DNA of 64,000 nucleotides from Burkholderiales bacterium (GTDB lineage: Bacteria; Pseudomonadota; Gammaproteobacteria; Burkholderiales; Burkholderiaceae_F). Each line of letters starts with the position of its first letter. Position 1 is the stretch's first letter. This document shows, piece by piece, positions 62,513 to 64,000 of the stretch. The position numbers were made by a program, and so were the translations under genes. Under the pieces are notes generated by a model, which was not told where the DNA came from, ran no database searches, and was given only the letters and a program-made list of their open reading frames with translations. Location: assembly GCA_016716275.1 (NCBI GenBank), contig JADJWR010000003.1, forward strand, positions 372,001 through 436,000, given 5' to 3'.

Positions 62513-63492
62513 CGGATCGGTCGCTCGGAGTGAAGCAGGCAATTATCCACAAGGCGAAGCAGCTTCGCCCGTTCGCGCGCCGGCCCGAACAGCGGCGCGC
62601 GGCGTTCGCAGCGGCGGCGCAGCTTGTCGAGGAAGCGCGACTGGCGCGCCGCGCGCAGCACCAGCGCGCCGGCGGCGTCGACGTCGTTCTCGGTGAACAG
62701 TCCCTCGTAGTCCTCGCCGAGCAGACCGGCATTGCCGTCGATGCCGCTGGCGAGCACGGCGGTGTGCGAGGTCACTGCCTCGATCACCGCCTGCGCGCCG
62801 CCTTCCATGCTCGACGGGTGCAGCAGCAGGTGGCTGCGACGGACGACCTCGCGCGCCCGCGCGCGCGACAGGCCGCCGAGCCAGCGGTAACGCGGATCGC
62901 GCGTTGCGGCGCGCGCTTCACGCCCGAGCTCGGCGTCGAGCGCCTCGCCGACGTGGCGGATGCGCACCGGCAGATCGGCCGGCAGCCTGCGCAGCATCGT
63001 CCATACCAGCCGCGGGTTCTTCTCCTCGCGCAGATGGCCGACGACGGCGATCGCCAGATGCTCCCCGGGCTTGCGCGCGGCCGGCAGCGGGCGCGCCGAC
63101 TGCAGGATCACCTCGGTCTTGTCGCGCACCTGCGGCGGCAGGCGGCGCGGACCGAGCTCGTTGAGCACCACCAGCCGGCTCGCCAGCGCGAGCGACAGTC
63201 GAGCCTCTTCGCTGACCGCCAGATCGCGGTACAGGTCGGTGCCGGTGAGGACCACCACCAGCGGACGGTCGGGATGGGCGGCGGCGAAACCGGCGATCGA
63301 ATCGGCCGACCGCCGCGCATGCAGGGCGATCAGCAGATCACAGGGGGCGCCGCTCCAGGTCCGCTCGACCGAGACGCGGTAGCCGGGGTTGAGGAACGAC
63401 TGCCAGCGTGCCGCGGTGTGCCAGTTGCCGTTGTTGGCCGACGCGGTGTAGGGCGTGACGATCGTCACCGATGGCCTGCCGGTGGGCTTCAT
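62509..63492 (-). CDS. senB: SenB-type selenosugar synthase (glycosyltransferase)
   Basis: A 327-residue GT-4-like glycosyltransferase matching the TIGR04348/SenB family: V-T-P-Y, D-L-L-I-A-L-H-A-R-R-S-A-x-S-I, L-T-G-T-D-L-Y-R-D-L, Q-S-A, V-V-G-H-L-R and E-G-G-A-Q-A-V-I-E-A-V. SenB forms a selenosugar from UDP-sugar and selenophosphate in selenoneine biosynthesis. The overlap with selD supports this. The partner SenA is not in the window. Confidence 0.85.
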   Translation of the reverse strand: MKPTGRPSVTIVTPYTASANNGNWHTAARWQSFLNPGYRVSVERTWSGAPCDLLIALHARRSADSIAGFAAAHPDRPLVVVLTGTDLYRDLAVSEEARLSLALASRLVVLNELGPRRLPPQVRDKTEVILQSARPLPAARKPGEHLAIAVVGHLREEKNPRLVWTMLRRLPADLPVRIRHVGEALDAELGREARAATRDPRYRWLGGLSRARAREVVRRSHLLLHPSSMEGGAQAVIEAVTSHTAVLASGIDGNAGLLGEDYEGLFTENDVDAAGALVLRAARQSRFLDKLRRRCERRAPLFGPARERAKLLRLVDNCLLHSERPIR

Positions 63493-63538
63493 CGGTGTGC
63501 CGTGGTCACCGACGCTGCAATACCCCGCAGCGCGCCGC

Positions 63539-64000
63539 TCAGCCCGCGCTGCCCGGCTCGACGCCGACCGCGGCCAGGCCGAAAGCCACCGAGCGGAAGC
63601 CGCAGTCGACGTGGACGATCTCGCCGGTCATTCCCGAGGCGAGGTCGGACAGCAGGAAGGCGGCGACGTTGCCGACCTCCTCGATCGTCACGTTGCGGCG
63701 CAGGGGCGCATTGGCCTCGTTGAACGCCAGCATGCGGGAAAAGCCCTTGATGCCGCTGGCGGCCAGCGTCTTGATCGGCCCGGCCGATATGCCGTTGACG
63801 CGGATGCCGCGCGGACCGAGGTCGTTGGCGAGATAGCGCACCGAGGCCTCCAGCGACGCCTTGGCCAGCCCCATCGTGTTGTAGTGCGGCACCACCCGCT
63901 CGGCGCCGAGGTAGGTCAGCGTGAGCAGGGAGCCGGCGCGACCGCCGAGCAGCGGCAGCGCCGCCTTGGCCAGCGCCGGGAAGCTGAAGGCCGAGATCTC
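63539..64000 (-). CDS. fabI: Enoyl-ACP reductase, 5' end outside the window
   Basis: The C-terminal 153 codons of a short-chain dehydrogenase-type enoyl-ACP reductase: Y-N-T-M-G-L-A-K-A-S-L-E-A-S-V-R-Y-L-A, then G-P-R-G-I-R-V-N-G-I-S-A-G-P-I-K-T-L-A-A-S-G-I, matching FabI. It catalyses the final step of fatty-acid elongation with NADH and is the triclosan target. The start lies beyond base 64000. First visible gene of the minus-strand run with senB, selD, HlyD and the exporter. Confidence 0.92.
   Translation of the reverse strand, partial: EISAFSFPALAKAALPLLGGRAGSLLTLTYLGAERVVPHYNTMGLAKASLEASVRYLANDLGPRGIRVNGISAGPIKTLAASGIKGFSRMLAFNEANAPLRRNVTIEEVGNVAAFLLSDLASGMTGEIVHVDCGFRSVAFGLAAVGVEPGSAG

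Overview
The window is a gene-dense chromosomal segment of high GC content (I estimate close to 70 percent; not computed). Gene content points to a Gram-negative betaproteobacterium, probably Burkholderiales or Rhodocyclales. The clues are MnmC, EttA, an extra IF-1 beside a cold-shock gene, a two-copy entericidin-like family, many lipoproteins, FabI and a SenB-type glycosyltransferase beside SelD. I see no rRNA, tRNA, CRISPR array, transposase or prophage gene. The only mobile-looking item is a ~270 bp multi-palindrome element at 42.7-42.9 kb.

Layout. 1-5.2 kb: end of an outer-membrane barrel gene, then a Ser-type sulfatase with its radical-SAM maturase and a small secreted protein. 5.2-16.8 kb: housekeeping and redox genes (PCu(A)C copper chaperone, EttA, MnmC, vanadium-haloperoxidase-like lipoprotein, amidohydrolase, glutathione reductase, a SodC-like lipoprotein lacking a copper ligand, GNAT, Tat-exported metallo-beta-lactamase-fold protein). 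16.8-24 kb: small secreted proteins and lipoproteins of mostly unknown function, including two entericidin-like genes and two proteins sharing an unnamed C-terminal domain. 24-33.3 kb: an envelope and lipid set (hydrolase, phosphoesterase and phospholipase-D lipoproteins, alpha/beta hydrolase, WS/DGAT-like protein with an altered active site, patatin, TPR lipoprotein). 33.4-35.6 kb: a compact thyA-EamA transporter-folA operon. 35.7-42.6 kb: Kv-type channel, SBP56/methanethiol-oxidase-like protein with a SCO partner, acyl-CoA ligase, DUF1415, SRPBCC protein. 42.6-49.4 kb: palindromic element, LuxR regulator, second SRPBCC protein, IF-1, CspA, trypsin-like protease, MsbA-type ABC exporter with a MAPEG protein. 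49.6-55.6 kb: VOC protein, an AttH/FtsX/ATPase transporter operon, threonine dehydratase.

The most interesting part is 55.9-64 kb. A 43-codon gene encodes a peptide with a double-glycine leader that leaves only 7-8 residues after the glycines. It is divergent from a TPR-HD-GYP protein, and the 92 bp between them begins a regularly spaced array of four ATCGAT palindromes. Convergent with the HD-GYP gene is a C39-peptidase ABC exporter preceded by its HlyD adaptor. I infer a candidate secreted-peptide circuit: the exporter trims and releases a very short peptide, and the TPR part of a c-di-GMP phosphodiesterase might sense it. The exporter genes lie in one same-strand run downstream of fabI (cut by the window end), a SenB-type selenosugar synthase and selD. 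No SenA is visible in the window.
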